A DNA stretch of 64,000 nt from Enterobacter asburiae (GTDB lineage: Bacteria; Pseudomonadota; Gammaproteobacteria; Enterobacterales; Enterobacteriaceae). Positions 27,859 to 38,940 of the stretch are shown in pieces. Under the pieces are notes generated by a model, which worked only from the letters and a program-made list of their open reading frames with translations, made no database searches and was not told the DNA's origin. The position numbers and the translations under genes are program-made. Position 1 is the first letter of the stretch. The number at the start of each line of letters is the position of its first letter. The stretch is from contig NZ_AP019632.1 of the NCBI RefSeq assembly GCF_007035645.1, forward strand, positions 3,596,001-3,660,000, read 5' to 3'.

Positions 27859-29086
27859 GCGCCTTCCTCCGCTTAATGTTGGCCCGCACCACCAGGTAAT
27901 CGAAGAGCGGTGCAAACAGGTTGGCAAACAGAATGGCCAACATCATCCCTTCCGGATACGCCGGGTTGACCACGCGGATCAGAACGCACATCGCGCCAAT
28001 GAGCACGCCATAGCTCCATTTACCTTTGTCTGTAAACGAGGCAGAGACGGGGTCCGTCGCCATGAACATCATGCCGAACGCGAAGCCACCCAGCACCAGA
28101 TGCCAGTACCACGGCATGGAGAACATCGGATTGGTGGTCGAACCGATAACGTTGAACAGGGTGGCGGTCAGCACCATGCCGATCATCACGCCCGCAACGA
28201 TCCGCCAGGAGGCCACGCGACCAAAAAGAATGATCGCGCCGCCAAGCAAAATCATCAGCGTAGAGACTTCTCCGATGGAGCCCGGAATGTTGCCAATAAA
28301 GGCATCAAACCAGGTGACTGGCTGACCCGTCGCGTTGTTAACCAGCGTTTCGCCGCCGTGTGCCGCCCACTGTGAAAGCGGCGTCGCGCCGGAAAAACCG
28401 TCTGCCGCCGTCCACACGAGGTCGCCCGAGATTTGCGCCGGATAAGCAAAGAACAGAAACGCGCGTCCCGCCAGCGCCGGGTTGAGGAAGTTCCGCCCGG
28501 TGCCGCCGAAGATCTCTTTGGCAATCACCACGCCGAAGCTGATGCCAAGCGCCGCCTGCCAGAGCGGTAGCGTCGGGGGAACAATCAGGGCAAACAGAAT
28601 AGAGGTCACGAAGAAGCCTTCGTTGATCTCATGTTTACGGATGATGGCAAACAGCACTTCCCAGAAGCCGCCCACGACAAATACCGTGATGTAAATCGGC
28701 AGGAAGAACACCGCGCCCAGCGTCATCATGCTCAGCCAGCCCGCGTCTGCGGCGAAGCTCACCCCTAACGACTGGGCCAGACGGTAGTGCCAGTCGGACT
28801 GGATCACCTGCGCCAGCTGCTGTGCATCGTACATGTGGTGCAGCGCCGGAATGGTCTGCAGGCCGACGTTGTACATTCCCCAGAACATCGCCGGGAAGAC
28901 CGCAAACCACACCAGGATCATCATGCGTTTCAGGTCGATAGCATCACGAACGTGCGCCGCCCCTTTCGTCACCAGCCCCGGCGTGTAGAAAATGGTCGTC
29001 GTTGCTTCATACAGCGGGTAGTACTTTTTGAGCTTTCCTTCGGTAAAGTGCGGCTCAATTTTTTCAAAGAGGTGTTTTAAGCCCAT
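27851..29086 (-). CDS. nqrB: Na+-NQR subunit B
   Basis: A 411-residue membrane subunit with about ten helices that forms the sodium channel and binds riboflavin and a covalent FMN. The FMN motif is SGAT in [12 protein letters not shown]. It starts 3 bases after nqrA ends. Confidence 0.97.
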   Translation of the reverse strand: MGLKHLFEKIEPHFTEGKLKKYYPLYEATTTIFYTPGLVTKGAAHVRDAIDLKRMMILVWFAVFPAMFWGMYNVGLQTIPALHHMYDAQQLAQVIQSDWHYRLAQSLGVSFAADAGWLSMMTLGAVFFLPIYITVFVVGGFWEVLFAIIRKHEINEGFFVTSILFALIVPPTLPLWQAALGISFGVVIAKEIFGGTGRNFLNPALAGRAFLFFAYPAQISGDLVWTAADGFSGATPLSQWAAHGGETLVNNATGQPVTWFDAFIGNIPGSIGEVSTLMILLGGAIILFGRVASWRIVAGVMIGMVLTATLFNVIGSTTNPMFSMPWYWHLVLGGFAFGMMFMATDPVSASFTDKGKWSYGVLIGAMCVLIRVVNPAYPEGMMLAILFANLFAPLFDYLVVRANIKRRKARG

Positions 29087-29089
29087 CGG

Positions 29090-30433
29090 TTATCCTTCCT
29101 GCTCAATGCGGGTTAACACCTCGCGCAATACCGGTCCATATTCATATTTGCCCGGACAGACATAGGTACAGAGCGCCAGATCTTCTTCGTCAAGCTCCAG
29201 ACAGCCCAGAGCCTGCGCGCCGTCGGTATCGCCAGCAAGCAGATCGCGCAGCAGCACGGTGGGCAGAATATCCAGCGGCATGACGCGCTCGTAGTTGCCA
29301 ATCGGGACCATGGCGCGCTCGCCGCCGTGCGTACTGGTTGAGAAGCTAAACAGCTTATTACGCAGGAAGTGGCCCAACGTTGTTCGGGTGACGGAGTATT
29401 TTTCCGCGCCTGGCAGAACCCAGCCAAACAGCTCTTTCTCACGCCCTTCCTGCACAATGCTGACCTGCAAATGGAAGCGTCCCAGGTACGCGTGCGCATT
29501 GGCCGCATGGCGGCCGCTGAGGACCGAGCCGGAAATCAGGCGGTTTTCGCCCTCTTTCGTTTCCCCCACCAGCAGTTCGTTGATGTCAGCACCCAGCAGC
29601 GTCTTCACCAGGCGCGGATTTGCAGCCTGCGGTCCGCCGATGGCGATTATCCGTTCAGCGCAGAGCTCACCCGTAGTAAAGAGCTTACCGATGGCGATGA
29701 CGTCCTGATAGTTAAGGTGCCAGACCTGTTTCGTCAGGCTGACTGGCTCAAGGAAATGGATGTGCGTCCCGACCAGCCCCGCCGGATGCGGGCCAGAAAA
29801 TTCATTAAACGTGACCTGCCCCTGCGGATGCCCGCCAGGCTTGCCGCCGCCGGCCTGGCAAACGTGCACTTTTCCGGGCGTGAGGCGGGTTAGAATAGTG
29901 AGTCCTGCATCAAAAGCTTTTCGCTGCGCCAGGATAACCGGTTCCGGGTCCACGCTGAGCGGGTTGGTGTCGATGGCCGTGACGAAAATCGCGGCCGGTT
30001 CCGTGCCCGGAACAGGGGATTTGCTGAAGGGGCGCGTACGAAGCGCGGTCCATAAACCGGATGCCAGGAGCTGATCCTGAACGGCGTCGCGGTTCAGCGA
30101 CGCGAGTTCTGCTATATCGTAATGGGCAAATTCACGCTTTTCATCGCCCTCAATGCGGATAACCACCGACTGCAGAACGCGCCGTTCGCCACGGTTGATG
30201 GCCACAACGGTGCCGCTCGCGGGGGCCGTGAACATCACGCCGGGATTTTTTTTGTCCTCAAAGAGCGTCTGTCCTTTGATAACGCGATCGCCCTCCTGTA
30301 CCAGCATTGAAGGACGCATACCCAGGTAGTCTTCGCCCACAATGGCGACATGACGGACACTTGCGCCTGTCGAAACGTGCTGCGCTGGCACGCCTGCAAT
30401 CGGCAGATCAAGTCCTTTTTTAATTTTAAACAT
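29090..30433 (-). CDS. nqrA: Na+-NQR subunit A
   Basis: A 447-residue peripheral cytoplasmic subunit and the first gene of nqr[25 protein letters not shown] is the family start. It resembles RnfC but lacks its FeS cluster. The operon pumps sodium while reducing ubiquinone. No apbE flavin transferase gene is adjacent, unlike in vibrios; flavinylation must use a copy elsewhere. Confidence 0.97.
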   Translation of the reverse strand: MFKIKKGLDLPIAGVPAQHVSTGASVRHVAIVGEDYLGMRPSMLVQEGDRVIKGQTLFEDKKNPGVMFTAPASGTVVAINRGERRVLQSVVIRIEGDEKREFAHYDIAELASLNRDAVQDQLLASGLWTALRTRPFSKSPVPGTEPAAIFVTAIDTNPLSVDPEPVILAQRKAFDAGLTILTRLTPGKVHVCQAGGGKPGGHPQGQVTFNEFSGPHPAGLVGTHIHFLEPVSLTKQVWHLNYQDVIAIGKLFTTGELCAERIIAIGGPQAANPRLVKTLLGADINELLVGETKEGENRLISGSVLSGRHAANAHAYLGRFHLQVSIVQEGREKELFGWVLPGAEKYSVTRTTLGHFLRNKLFSFSTSTHGGERAMVPIGNYERVMPLDILPTVLLRDLLAGDTDGAQALGCLELDEEDLALCTYVCPGKYEYGPVLREVLTRIEQEG

Positions 30434-30731
30434 GTGGTTAGCAGGTTTCCATGAACAACAATCCAGTGGGCGCGAAGTGTAGCATTTTCCCCTTCACGCG
30501 GGCAGGGAATCCGCCGTCGCGCGCGCCAAATTGCGAGCTAATGCGCAAAGTTCCTGGAGCCATCGCAATTTTGATGGTTTATAAAGTAAAACTAATTTGT
30601 AAACTCACCGCCCGGCTCTTGCGAAAATCTATAGCGGTGCTAATGTGAGCGCTCCTAACAGAATAATCTGATTTCGGGTCTCTTTTGCCGTCCTGGCAAG
30701 TTGGTCATGGTTTTATCAAGGAACTAGTAGT

Positions 30732-31472
30732 ATGCGTAAAATCGCATTGTTCATTGCGATGCTTCTGATGCCGTGCATGTCGTTTGCCGGACTGCTCAGC
30801 AGTAATAGCTCAACGACGCCGGTCAGCAAGGAATATAAACAGCAGTTAATGGGATCGCCGGTTTATATTCAGATCTTCAAGGAAGAGCGCACTCTCGATC
30901 TGTTTGTCAAAATGGGCGAGACATATCAGCTGCTTGATAGTTACAAAATTTGTAACTACTCCGGCGGACTGGGGCCAAAACAGCGTCAGGGCGACTTCAA
31001 AAGTCCGGAAGGGTTCTACAACGTTCAGCGCAGCCAGCTCAAGCCTGACAGCCGCTTCTATAAAGCCATTAACATCGGCTTCCCGAATGCCTATGACCGT
31101 GCACACGGTTATGAAGGTAAATATCTGATGATCCACGGCGCCTGCGTGTCTATCGGCTGTTATGCGATGACCGACTCCGGCATTGATGAGATTTTCCAGT
31201 TCGTGACGGGCGCGCTGGTCTTTGGGCAGCCTAACGTACAGGTCAGCATCTATCCGTTCCGCATGACGGACGCCAACATGACGCGTCACAAGTACTCATA
31301 CTACGCGGATTTCTGGAAACAGCTGAAGCCGGGTTACGACTACTTTGAGCAGACCCACAAGCCACCCGTGGTCTCTATCGTCGATGGCCGTTACGTGGTC
31401 AGCAAACCGCTGAGCCACGAAGTCGTCCATCCACAGCTGGCGTCAAATTACACGGTCCCCGAGACAAAATAG
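30732..31472 (+). CDS. dpaA: L,D-transpeptidase-family protein DpaA (YafK)
   Basis: A 246-residue periplasmic protein with a signal peptide ([20 protein letters not shown]). The YkuD catalytic motif is [14 protein letters not shown], with the nucleophile cysteine in SIGC. In E. coli this protein cuts Braun lipoprotein from peptidoglycan rather than making crosslinks. Its 3' end overlaps convergent yafJ by 30 bases, so transcripts overlap. Confidence 0.93.
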   Translation: MRKIALFIAMLLMPCMSFAGLLSSNSSTTPVSKEYKQQLMGSPVYIQIFKEERTLDLFVKMGETYQLLDSYKICNYSGGLGPKQRQGDFKSPEGFYNVQRSQLKPDSRFYKAINIGFPNAYDRAHGYEGKYLMIHGACVSIGCYAMTDSGIDEIFQFVTGALVFGQPNVQVSIYPFRMTDANMTRHKYSYYADFWKQLKPGYDYFEQTHKPPVVSIVDGRYVVSKPLSHEVVHPQLASNYTVPETK

Positions 31473-32210
31473 CACCCACTCGCCTGGCATAATCTTTTGC
31501 CAGGTTTCGTTGCCCGTCAGCGGCTGCGTTGCGATAACAGTGACCACATCGTTCGGTGTGGTCTCCTTCTGAAAGTCTATCTCCACATCCTGATCGAGCA
31601 GCGTCGCAACGCCAAACGGCGCACGGCGGGTGATCCAGAACAGATTCGTCGAGCAGAACGCCATCACATAGCGGCCATCAGAGAGCAGCATGTTGAACAC
31701 GCCTTTTTCACGCAGTTCAGACGCCAGCGTCGCGATGTATTTGAACACGGCAGTCATGTTGCCGGGCGTACGGGGATAGCGCTCCGTCAGCTTGTGCAGC
31801 AGCCAGCAGAAGGCTTTTTCGCTGTCCGTCTCGCCGACCGGGCGGAAATTGCCCGTCTCCAGCGACTTATAGCCCGTGAGCTGCCCGTTGTGCGCGTAGG
31901 TCCAGTTACGGCCCCACAGTTCACGGGTAAACGGATGGGTATTTTCCAGCGCCACTTCGCCACGGTTGGCCTGACGGATGTGGGCGATTACCGAGCGGGA
32001 CTTGATCGGGTAGTCCTGAACCAGTTTGGCAATCGGTGAGTTAAAGCTGGGCTGTGGATCTTTGAACGTGCGACACCCTTTGCCTTCGTAAAAGGTGATG
32101 CCCCAGCCGTCTTTATGCGGCCCGGTTCCTCCACCGCGCTGAACCAGCCCGGTGAAGCTAAAGCAGATATCGGTTGGCACATTGGCGCTCATCCCGAGCA
32201 GTTCGCACAT
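31443..32210 (-). CDS. yafJ: Class II glutamine amidotransferase-like protein YafJ
   Basis: A 255-residue protein. The N-terminal cysteine after MCELLGM is the N-terminal nucleophile of class II amidotransferases, and RQANRG, THPF and YAHNGQL form the glutamine pocket. Only the glutaminase half exists; the acceptor is unknown. Five further upstream codons are ignored because the cysteine must be residue 2. It follows gmhA as in E. coli. Confidence 0.93.
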   Translation of the reverse strand: MCELLGMSANVPTDICFSFTGLVQRGGGTGPHKDGWGITFYEGKGCRTFKDPQPSFNSPIAKLVQDYPIKSRSVIAHIRQANRGEVALENTHPFTRELWGRNWTYAHNGQLTGYKSLETGNFRPVGETDSEKAFCWLLHKLTERYPRTPGNMTAVFKYIATLASELREKGVFNMLLSDGRYVMAFCSTNLFWITRRAPFGVATLLDQDVEIDFQKETTPNDVVTVIATQPLTGNETWQKIMPGEWVLFCLGDRVI

Positions 32211-32258
32211 ACAACACCTCCACAACAGCGGGGGGCACCGGAGCCCCCCAGCGAAGTC

Positions 32259-32837
32259 TTACTTAACCATCTCTTTTTCGATCAGCTGGATCAGGATGTG
32301 GATCACTTTGATGTGAATTTCCTGAATACGGTCAGCATAACCGAAGTGCGGAACGCGAATTTCGACATCCGCCGTACCGTCCATCTTACCGCCATCTTTA
32401 CCGGTCAGGGTGATGACTTTCATCCCTTTTTCACGCGCGGCGGCGATCGCTTTGATCACGTTACCGGAGTTACCAGAGGTAGAGATCCCCAGCAGCACGT
32501 CGCCTTCACGGCCTACCGCTTCAACGTAGCGGGAGAAGATGTGGTCGTAACCGAAGTCGTTGCCTACGCAGGAGATGTGGCTCACGTCTGAAATCGCAAT
32601 CGCCGGGTAGCCCGGGCGGTTTTCGCGATAGCGTCCGGTCAGCTCTTCTGCGAAGTGCATAGCGTCGCAGTGGGAACCGCCGTTACCGCAGGAAAGCACT
32701 TTGCCACCGGCTTTGAAGCTGTCGGCAAGCAGGACCGCTGCGCGCTGAATAGCGTGAATATTGGCATCATCTTTCAGAAAGTTCGCCAGCGTTTCCGCCG
32801 CTTCGTTCAGTTCGTTACGAATAAGATCCTGGTACAT
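32259..32837 (-). CDS. gmhA: Sedoheptulose 7-phosphate isomerase GmhA
   Basis: A 192-residue SIS-domain enzyme for the first step of lipopolysaccharide heptose synthesis. [20 protein letters not shown] and [14 protein letters not shown] are its sugar-phosphate motifs, with metal-binding His and Glu residues. Its partner gmhB is also in this window (59600). The length equals the E. coli protein (LpcA). Confidence 0.98.
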   Translation of the reverse strand: MYQDLIRNELNEAAETLANFLKDDANIHAIQRAAVLLADSFKAGGKVLSCGNGGSHCDAMHFAEELTGRYRENRPGYPAIAISDVSHISCVGNDFGYDHIFSRYVEAVGREGDVLLGISTSGNSGNVIKAIAAAREKGMKVITLTGKDGGKMDGTADVEIRVPHFGYADRIQEIHIKVIHILIQLIEKEMVK

Positions 32838-33037
32838 GAGGATAATCCTTCAGTATTGATGAAATAACACAGTGGAGTGTACCGGATAGCGGGAAAAGCG
32901 AGAAGCTAAAGCCATGCGAATCGTCCGGCGTTTTGATTTTTTGTGCCGGCTAAAACGCGAACAATGTGAACCAGGTTGTAATTATTTTGTAAACACATTG
33001 CTAAAGGAAATAACATCAACTACAACCATATCATCAC

Positions 33038-33054
33038 AAGTGGTCAGACCTCCT
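33038..33054 (+). promoter_or_regulatory. Candidate FadR site upstream of fadE
   Basis: aagtggtcagacctcct resembles the FadR operator (AGCTGGTCCGACCAGT type) and lies 23-39 bases before the fadE start. FadR represses fadE in E. coli and releases it on acyl-CoA binding. Confidence 0.75.
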
Positions 33055-33076
33055 ACAAGCAAGGGAGCTTTTCTTT

Positions 33077-35521
33077 ATGATGATTTTGAGCATTCTCGCA
33101 ACCGTTGTACTGCTCGGTGTGTTGTTCTATCACCGCGTAAGTTTATTCCTGAGCAGCCTGATTCTTCTGGCCTGGACGGCTGCGCTTGGCGTCGCAGGTC
33201 TCTGGAATATCTGGCTTTTAGTCCCTCTTGCCATCATCCTTCTGCCGTTTAACCTGGCCCCGATGCGTAAATCAATGATCTCTGCGCCGGTGTTCAAGGG
33301 CTTTCGCAAAGTGATGCCGCCCATGTCGCGTACTGAAAAAGAAGCGATTGACGCGGGCACCACCTGGTGGGAAGGCGATCTGTTCCAGGGCAACCCGGAC
33401 TGGAAAAAGCTGCATAACTATCCGCAGCCGCGTCTGACCGCTGAAGAGCAGGCCTTTATTGACGGCCCGGTGGAAGAAGCGTGCCGCATGGCAAACGACT
33501 TTGCCATCACCCATGAAATGGCCGATCTGCCGCCAGAGCTGTGGGCGTATCTGAAAGAACATCGCTTCTTCGCGATGATCATCAAGAAAGAGTATGGCGG
33601 CCTGGAATTCTCCGCTTACGCTCAGGCTCGCGTCCTGCAAAAGCTGGCGGGCGTCTCCGGGATCCTGGCGATTACCGTTGGCGTGCCTAACTCCTTAGGC
33701 CCGGGCGAACTGCTGCAGCATTACGGTACGGAAGAGCAGAAAGATCACTACTTGCCGCGTCTGGCACGCGGTCAGGAAATCCCTTGCTTCGCGCTGACCA
33801 GCCCGGAAGCGGGTTCCGATGCAGGCGCGATCCCGGATACCGGCGTGGTCTGCATGGGCGAGTGGCAGGGCGAGCAGGTGCTGGGCATGCGCCTGACCTG
33901 GAACAAGCGTTATATCACCCTGGCGCCAATCGCCACCGTTCTGGGTCTGGCCTTTAAGCTCTCTGACCCGGAAAAACTGCTGGGCGGCGAAGAAGATCTG
34001 GGCATTACCTGTGCGCTGATCCCAACCTCTACCCCAGGCGTTGAAATTGGTCGCCGTCACTTCCCGCTGAACGTGCCGTTCCAGAACGGTCCGACCCGCG
34101 GTCAGGACATTTTTGTGCCGATTGACTACATCATCGGCGGTCCGAAAATGGCCGGTCAGGGCTGGCGTATGCTGGTGGAATGTCTGTCTGTGGGCCGCGG
34201 CATTACCCTGCCGTCGAACTCAACCGGCGGTCTGAAGTCGGTCGCGATGGGGATTGGCGCTTACGCCCACATCCGCCGTCAGTTCAAAATCTCCATCGGC
34301 AAGATGGAAGGTATCGAAGAGCCGCTGGCGCGTATCGCGGGCAACGCCTACGTAATGGATGCCGCGGCTTCTCTGATTACCTACGGCATTATGCTGGGCG
34401 AAAAACCGGCCGTGCTGTCCGCAATTGTGAAGTACCACTGTACCCACCGCGCGCAGCAGTCGATCATTGACGCTATGGATATCGCGGGCGGTAAAGGCAT
34501 TATGCTCGGCGAAGGCAACTTCCTGGCGCGCGGCTACCAGGGCGCACCGATTGCCATCACCGTGGAAGGGGCAAACATCCTGACCCGCAGCATGATGATC
34601 TTTGGTCAGGGCGCAATCCGCTGCCATCCGTACGTGCTGGAAGAGATGGCCGCCGCGCAGAACAACGACGTGGATGCCTTCGATAAGCTGCTGTTCAAAC
34701 ATATCGGTCACGTGGGCAGCAACAAGGTACGCAGCTTCTGGCTGGGCCTGACGCGCGGCCTTACCAGCGCGACGCCGACCGGCGATGCGACCAAACGTTA
34801 CTACCAGCATCTGAACCGTCTGAGCGCCAACCTGGCTCTGCTGTCTGACGTCTCCATGGCGGTGTTGGGCGGAAGCCTGAAGCGTCGCGAGCGTATCTCT
34901 GCCCGTCTGGGGGATGTACTGAGCCAGATCTTCCTGGCCTCTGCGGTCCTGAAGCGCTACGACGACGAAGGCCGTCAGGAAGCGGATCTGCCGCTGGTGC
35001 ACTGGGGCGTTCAGGATGCGATGTATCAGGCTGAACAGGCGATTGACGACCTGCTGGCGAACTTCCCGAACCGCTTCGTGGCGGGAGCCCTGCGCGCGGT
35101 GATCTTCCCGACCGGACGTCACCACCTTGCGCCGTCCGACAAGCTGGACCACAAGGTGGCGAAGATCCTGCAGGTACCGAGCGCAACCCGCTCCCGTATC
35201 GGTCGTGGTCAGTATCTGACGCCGACGCCGCATAACCCGGTGGGTCTGCTGGAAGAGGCGCTGCTGGACGTGATGGCTGCCGATCCGATTCACCAGAAGA
35301 TCTGTAAACAGCTGGGCAAAAACCTGCCGTTTACCCGTCTGGACGAACTGGCAAAACAGGCGCTCGCCGGCGGCATTATCAATAAAGATGAAGCCGCGCT
35401 GCTGGTGAAAGCCGAAGAGAGCCGTCTGCGCAGCATTAACGTGGATGATTTCGAGCCGGACGAGCTGGCGACGCAGCCGGTAAAGCTCCCGGAGAAGCAC
35501 CGCAAACCTGAAGCGGCGTAA
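33077..35521 (+). CDS. fadE: Acyl-CoA dehydrogenase FadE
   Basis: An 814-residue enzyme for the first oxidation of fatty acid beta-oxidation. Two hydrophobic segments at the N-terminus (about 2-22 and 24-50) suggest inner-membrane attachment. The dehydrogenase core starts near residue 80; [20 protein letters not shown] is the flavin/substrate motif. A conserved C-terminal extension follows. The length equals E. coli FadE. A terminator follows the stop. Confidence 0.98.
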   Translation: MMILSILATVVLLGVLFYHRVSLFLSSLILLAWTAALGVAGLWNIWLLVPLAIILLPFNLAPMRKSMISAPVFKGFRKVMPPMSRTEKEAIDAGTTWWEGDLFQGNPDWKKLHNYPQPRLTAEEQAFIDGPVEEACRMANDFAITHEMADLPPELWAYLKEHRFFAMIIKKEYGGLEFSAYAQARVLQKLAGVSGILAITVGVPNSLGPGELLQHYGTEEQKDHYLPRLARGQEIPCFALTSPEAGSDAGAIPDTGVVCMGEWQGEQVLGMRLTWNKRYITLAPIATVLGLAFKLSDPEKLLGGEEDLGITCALIPTSTPGVEIGRRHFPLNVPFQNGPTRGQDIFVPIDYIIGGPKMAGQGWRMLVECLSVGRGITLPSNSTGGLKSVAMGIGAYAHIRRQFKISIGKMEGIEEPLARIAGNAYVMDAAASLITYGIMLGEKPAVLSAIVKYHCTHRAQQSIIDAMDIAGGKGIMLGEGNFLARGYQGAPIAITVEGANILTRSMMIFGQGAIRCHPYVLEEMAAAQNNDVDAFDKLLFKHIGHVGSNKVRSFWLGLTRGLTSATPTGDATKRYYQHLNRLSANLALLSDVSMAVLGGSLKRRERISARLGDVLSQIFLASAVLKRYDDEGRQEADLPLVHWGVQDAMYQAEQAIDDLLANFPNRFVAGALRAVIFPTGRHHLAPSDKLDHKVAKILQVPSATRSRIGRGQYLTPTPHNPVGLLEEALLDVMAADPIHQKICKQLGKNLPFTRLDELAKQALAGGIINKDEAALLVKAEESRLRSINVDDFEPDELATQPVKLPEKHRKPEAA

Positions 35522-35537
35522 CGCGTTTCGCTTATAC

Positions 35538-35563
35538 AAACCCCGCCTCTCGCGGGGTTTTTT
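35538..35563 (+). terminator. Rho-independent terminator after fadE
   Basis: The stem aaaccccgc-ctct-gcggggttt is followed by T residues, 17 bases past the stop. Confidence 0.88.
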
Positions 35564-35629
35564 ATTGCCACATTTTCTCGTAATGACGTGCTACAGTGTC
35601 AAAAAGCGGTCTTTTGAGGAGTCTGTATC

Positions 35630-36400
35630 GTGCCTGGTTTGAAGATTTCTATTTTGCAGCAACCTTTAGTGTGGATGGATGGCCCCGCCAACCTGCGCCA
35701 CTTTGATCGTCAACTGGAAGAGATTACCGGGCGCGATGTGATTGTCCTGCCGGAGATGTTCACGACCGGCTTCGCCATGGAAGCGGCACAACAGTCAATG
35801 CCGCAGGATGAGGTGGTGGCCTGGATGCATGCCAAAGCGCAGCAGACCAACGCGCTGATCGCCGGGAGCGCCGCCCTGCAAACGGATCGCGGGCCGGTGA
35901 ACCGCTTCCTGCTGGTGGAGCCGGAAGGGAAAGTGCATTTTTACGATAAACGCCACCTGTTCCGCATGGCGGATGAGCATCATCACTATGAAGCGGGTCA
36001 CGAGCGCGTGGTGTTCGAGTGGCGCGGCTGGCGTATTTTGCCGCTGGTCTGCTACGACCTGCGCTTCCCGGTGTGGTCGCGCAACCGCAACGATTACGAC
36101 CTGGCGCTGTATGTTGCCAACTGGCCTGCACCGCGCTCCCTCCACTGGCAATCGCTGCTGGTAGCGCGCGCGATTGAGAACCAGGCGTACGTGGTGGGCT
36201 GTAACCGCGTGGGAACCGACGGCAACGGGCATCACTACCGCGGCGACAGCCGGGTGGTGAATCCGCAGGGCGAGATCATTGCCACCGCCGAGCCGCATCA
36301 GGCGACGCGCATTGATGCCGAGCTGTCGCTGACGGCGCTGCAGGAGTACCGCGAGAAGTTTCCGGCCTGGCAGGATGCGGATCCGTTTAGCATTGGCTGA
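35630..36400 (+). CDS. yafV: Omega-amidase YafV (nitrilase family)
   Basis: A 256-residue carbon-nitrogen hydrolase. The Glu-Lys-Cys triad is visible: E in VLPEMFTTGF, K in HFYDKRHLF and C in LVCYDLRFPVWSR. In E. coli it acts on 2-oxoglutaramate, a by-product of glutamine transamination. GTG start after TTTTGAGGAGTC. In E. coli ivy is the next gene; here a gamma-glutamyltransferase operon takes that place. Confidence 0.94.
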   Translation: MPGLKISILQQPLVWMDGPANLRHFDRQLEEITGRDVIVLPEMFTTGFAMEAAQQSMPQDEVVAWMHAKAQQTNALIAGSAALQTDRGPVNRFLLVEPEGKVHFYDKRHLFRMADEHHHYEAGHERVVFEWRGWRILPLVCYDLRFPVWSRNRNDYDLALYVANWPAPRSLHWQSLLVARAIENQAYVVGCNRVGTDGNGHHYRGDSRVVNPQGEIIATAEPHQATRIDAELSLTALQEYREKFPAWQDADPFSIG

Positions 36401-36406
36401 AATTTT

Positions 36407-36443
36407 CCCCTCACTCCGCCCCTCTCCCAACGGGAGAGGGAGG
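36407..36443. repeat. Dispersed palindromic repeat
   Basis: A CCCCTCACTCCGCCCCTCTC unit with a cgggagaggg partner lies between the convergent yafV and gamma-glutamyltransferase genes. It is related to the units at 962 and 19122. Confidence 0.65.
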
Positions 36444-36451
36444 ATAAAACA

Positions 36452-38056
36452 TTAACTCACCAGCGCCTGCCCGTCTTTGCGGCTTTCCGTCGCGGCAACG
36501 TAGTGCCCTTCCGGCAGACGGTAAATCACCTGCGCCCCGCCGAAGTTGTAATCCTGAAGCGGATCTTCCACCACGATCTGGTGACCCCGCTCGCGCAGCG
36601 CGGCGATGGTATTGCGATCGAAGGTCGATTCAACGATCACCTCCCTGCCCTGCACCACGCGCCAGCGCGGGGCATCAATTGCCGCCTGCGGGTTTTGCCC
36701 GTGCAGCATAATGCGCAGCGCCATCTGCATGTGCCCCTGCGCCTGCATCGGCCCGCCCATCACGCCGAAAGACATCAGCGGCTGGCCGTTGCCGTCCATC
36801 GCAAAGCCCGGAATGATGGTGTGGAACGGTCGCTTGCTGCCCGCCAGCGCGTTCGGGTGATTGGGATCCAGCACAAACCCGCAGCCCCGGTTTTGCAGGC
36901 TAATCCCCGTATCCGGCACCACAATGCCTGAACCGAAGCCCATGTAGTTGGACTGAATAAACGAAACCATCATCCCGCTGGCGTCGGCGGTGCTGATGTA
37001 GACCGTGCCGCTCTGCGTCGGGGAACCGTAAACGAAATCAGAGGCGTGCTCGTGATTGATAAGCGCCGCGCGCGACTTCAGATAATGGTCGCTCAGCAGC
37101 TCTTTCGCCGCGAACGCCATATGGTCTTCATCCGCCACGTAGCGGTCGAGATCCGCCAGCGCCAGCTTCATCGCCTCAATGGACAGGTGCAGGGACTGCA
37201 CTGAATCCGGATGATGCTTCTCAATGCCGCACTGCTCCAGAATACCGAGCGCAATCAGCGTGGCGATCCCCTGGCCGTTTGGTGGCAATTCCTGCACCGA
37301 ACCGCCCGCGAAGTCGCGCGACAGCAGCTCTACCCAGTCCACACGATGGTTTGCCAGATCTTCAGCCGTCAGGTGCGCGCCGTGTTCTTTGGCGAAAGCG
37401 GCAATTTTCTGCGCCAGCTCGCCGCGGTAAAAGGCTTCACCGTTGGTGCGGGCAATCAGCTCCAGCGAGTTCGCCTGCGCCGGGTTACGGAAGATTTCCC
37501 CCACGCGCGGGGCGCGGCCTTCCGGCGCGAAGCAGGCGCTGAAGCCCGGCTGATCTTTCAGCTTGCTATAGCCGCGCTGCCAGAGATGGCCAATCAGCGG
37601 GGAGACAGGGAAACCGTTGCGCGCGTAGTCAATGGCTGGCTGCGCCAGGGTGGTCAGCGGCAGCGTGCCGAAGCGTTCCGCCAGCGCGACCCAGCCGGAT
37701 ACCGCACCCGGCACGGTCACCGCGTCCCAGCCAATTTCCGGCACCGCGGTTTTACCGGCAAACAGATCCGCATGCCAGCTCGCAGGCGAACGACCGGACG
37801 CGTTGAGGCCGTGCAGCTTTTCGCCGTCCCAGACGATGGCAAAGGCGTCGCTGCCGATCCCGTTGCCGGTCGGCTCAACCACCGTCAGCGCCATCGCGGT
37901 GGCAATCGCCGCATCCACGGCGTTGCCGCCCAGCTGCAGCATTTTCATTCCCGCCTGCGCCGCCAGCGGTTGCGACGTGGCGACGGCGTTACGGCCCATC
38001 ATTGGCGGGCGGCGTGAAGCGTAACCGGATGTAAAATCAAGCGCTTTGGTCATCAT
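36452..38056 (-). CDS. Gamma-glutamyltransferase family protein, cytoplasmic type
   Basis: A 534-residue N-terminal-nucleophile hydrolase that should mature by self-cleavage before T351 (TQSG then TVYIS). GGNAVDAAIATA, GIGSDAF and the SFGVMGGPMQAQGH block are family signatures. No signal peptide is present, unlike periplasmic Ggt (about 580 residues), so it acts in the cytoplasm, probably on peptides brought in by the ABC importer of the same operon. The start ATG follows TAAGGAGTC. It is the last gene of the seven-gene unit. The exact substrate is unknown. Confidence 0.88.
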   Translation of the reverse strand: MMTKALDFTSGYASRRPPMMGRNAVATSQPLAAQAGMKMLQLGGNAVDAAIATAMALTVVEPTGNGIGSDAFAIVWDGEKLHGLNASGRSPASWHADLFAGKTAVPEIGWDAVTVPGAVSGWVALAERFGTLPLTTLAQPAIDYARNGFPVSPLIGHLWQRGYSKLKDQPGFSACFAPEGRAPRVGEIFRNPAQANSLELIARTNGEAFYRGELAQKIAAFAKEHGAHLTAEDLANHRVDWVELLSRDFAGGSVQELPPNGQGIATLIALGILEQCGIEKHHPDSVQSLHLSIEAMKLALADLDRYVADEDHMAFAAKELLSDHYLKSRAALINHEHASDFVYGSPTQSGTVYISTADASGMMVSFIQSNYMGFGSGIVVPDTGISLQNRGCGFVLDPNHPNALAGSKRPFHTIIPGFAMDGNGQPLMSFGVMGGPMQAQGHMQMALRIMLHGQNPQAAIDAPRWRVVQGREVIVESTFDRNTIAALRERGHQIVVEDPLQDYNFGGAQVIYRLPEGHYVAATESRKDGQALVS

Positions 38057-38062
38057 GACTCC

Positions 38063-38938
38063 TTAGTCGTGGCGCGGATCGAGCGCATCGCGCAGCCCGT
38101 CACCGAGTAAATTAAAGCCCTGCACGGCAAGGAAAATCGCCACGCCGGGGAAAACGGACATCCACGGCGCCTGCTCAAGAAACCCTTTCGCGGTGTTGAG
38201 CATAGAGCCCCAGGAAGGATTGGGCGGCTGCTGCCCCAGCCCCAAAAACGACAGGCTGGCTTCGGCGATAATTGCCGAGGCGATGGCCAGCGTGGCCTGC
38301 ACCAGGATCGGCGACATCACGTTTGGCAGGACGTATTTGATGATGATCCAGCGGTCCGGCAGGCCAATCGCCCGCGCGCCGTCGATGTACTCTTCGTTGC
38401 GAATGGCGATCACCTGCCCGCGCGTCAGGCGGGCGAAGATCGGCATCGCCGAAAGACCGATGGCGATCATCGCGTTGGTCAGGCTCGGACCCAAAAATGC
38501 CCCCAGCGCGATCGCCATGATCAGGAACGGACAGGCCAGCAGCGCCTCGATAAACCGCGAGATCACGCCGTCCCACATCTTCTGGAAGTAACCCGCCACC
38601 AGCCCCAGCGGCACGCCGATGACCACGGCAATCACCACAGACATACAACCTGCCATCAGCGAGGTGCGAGCCCCCCAGATAATGCGGGATAAAATGTCGC
38701 GCCCCAGCTCGTCGGTGCCGAACCAGTACATCGCCGACGGCGCTTTGCGCACCGCCAGGAAGTTGGCTTTGACCGGGTCGAACGGGGCAATCCACGGCGC
38801 CAGCAGCGCCACCAGCACAAAGAATCCCACCACCACCGCGCCAATCACCGCACTTTTGTTGGCAAGGAATTTCTTCAGCACCCGGTTCTGCGCGCGCGGC
38901 AGCGCGGGCGTAACGGTTTGCGTCGTCAGTTCCGCCAT
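38063..38938 (-). CDS. Peptide-type ABC transporter permease (DppC/GsiD-like)
   Basis: A 291-residue inner-membrane permease with six helices. The cytoplasmic EAA loop reads EYIDGARAIGLPDRWIIIKY, typical of oligopeptide/nickel importers. The N-terminal segment has the OppC-type extra region. It lies 2 bases after its partner permease and 6 bases before the gamma-glutamyltransferase gene. Confidence 0.92.
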   Translation of the reverse strand: MAELTTQTVTPALPRAQNRVLKKFLANKSAVIGAVVVGFFVLVALLAPWIAPFDPVKANFLAVRKAPSAMYWFGTDELGRDILSRIIWGARTSLMAGCMSVVIAVVIGVPLGLVAGYFQKMWDGVISRFIEALLACPFLIMAIALGAFLGPSLTNAMIAIGLSAMPIFARLTRGQVIAIRNEEYIDGARAIGLPDRWIIIKYVLPNVMSPILVQATLAIASAIIAEASLSFLGLGQQPPNPSWGSMLNTAKGFLEQAPWMSVFPGVAIFLAVQGFNLLGDGLRDALDPRHD

Positions 38939-38940
38939 GG

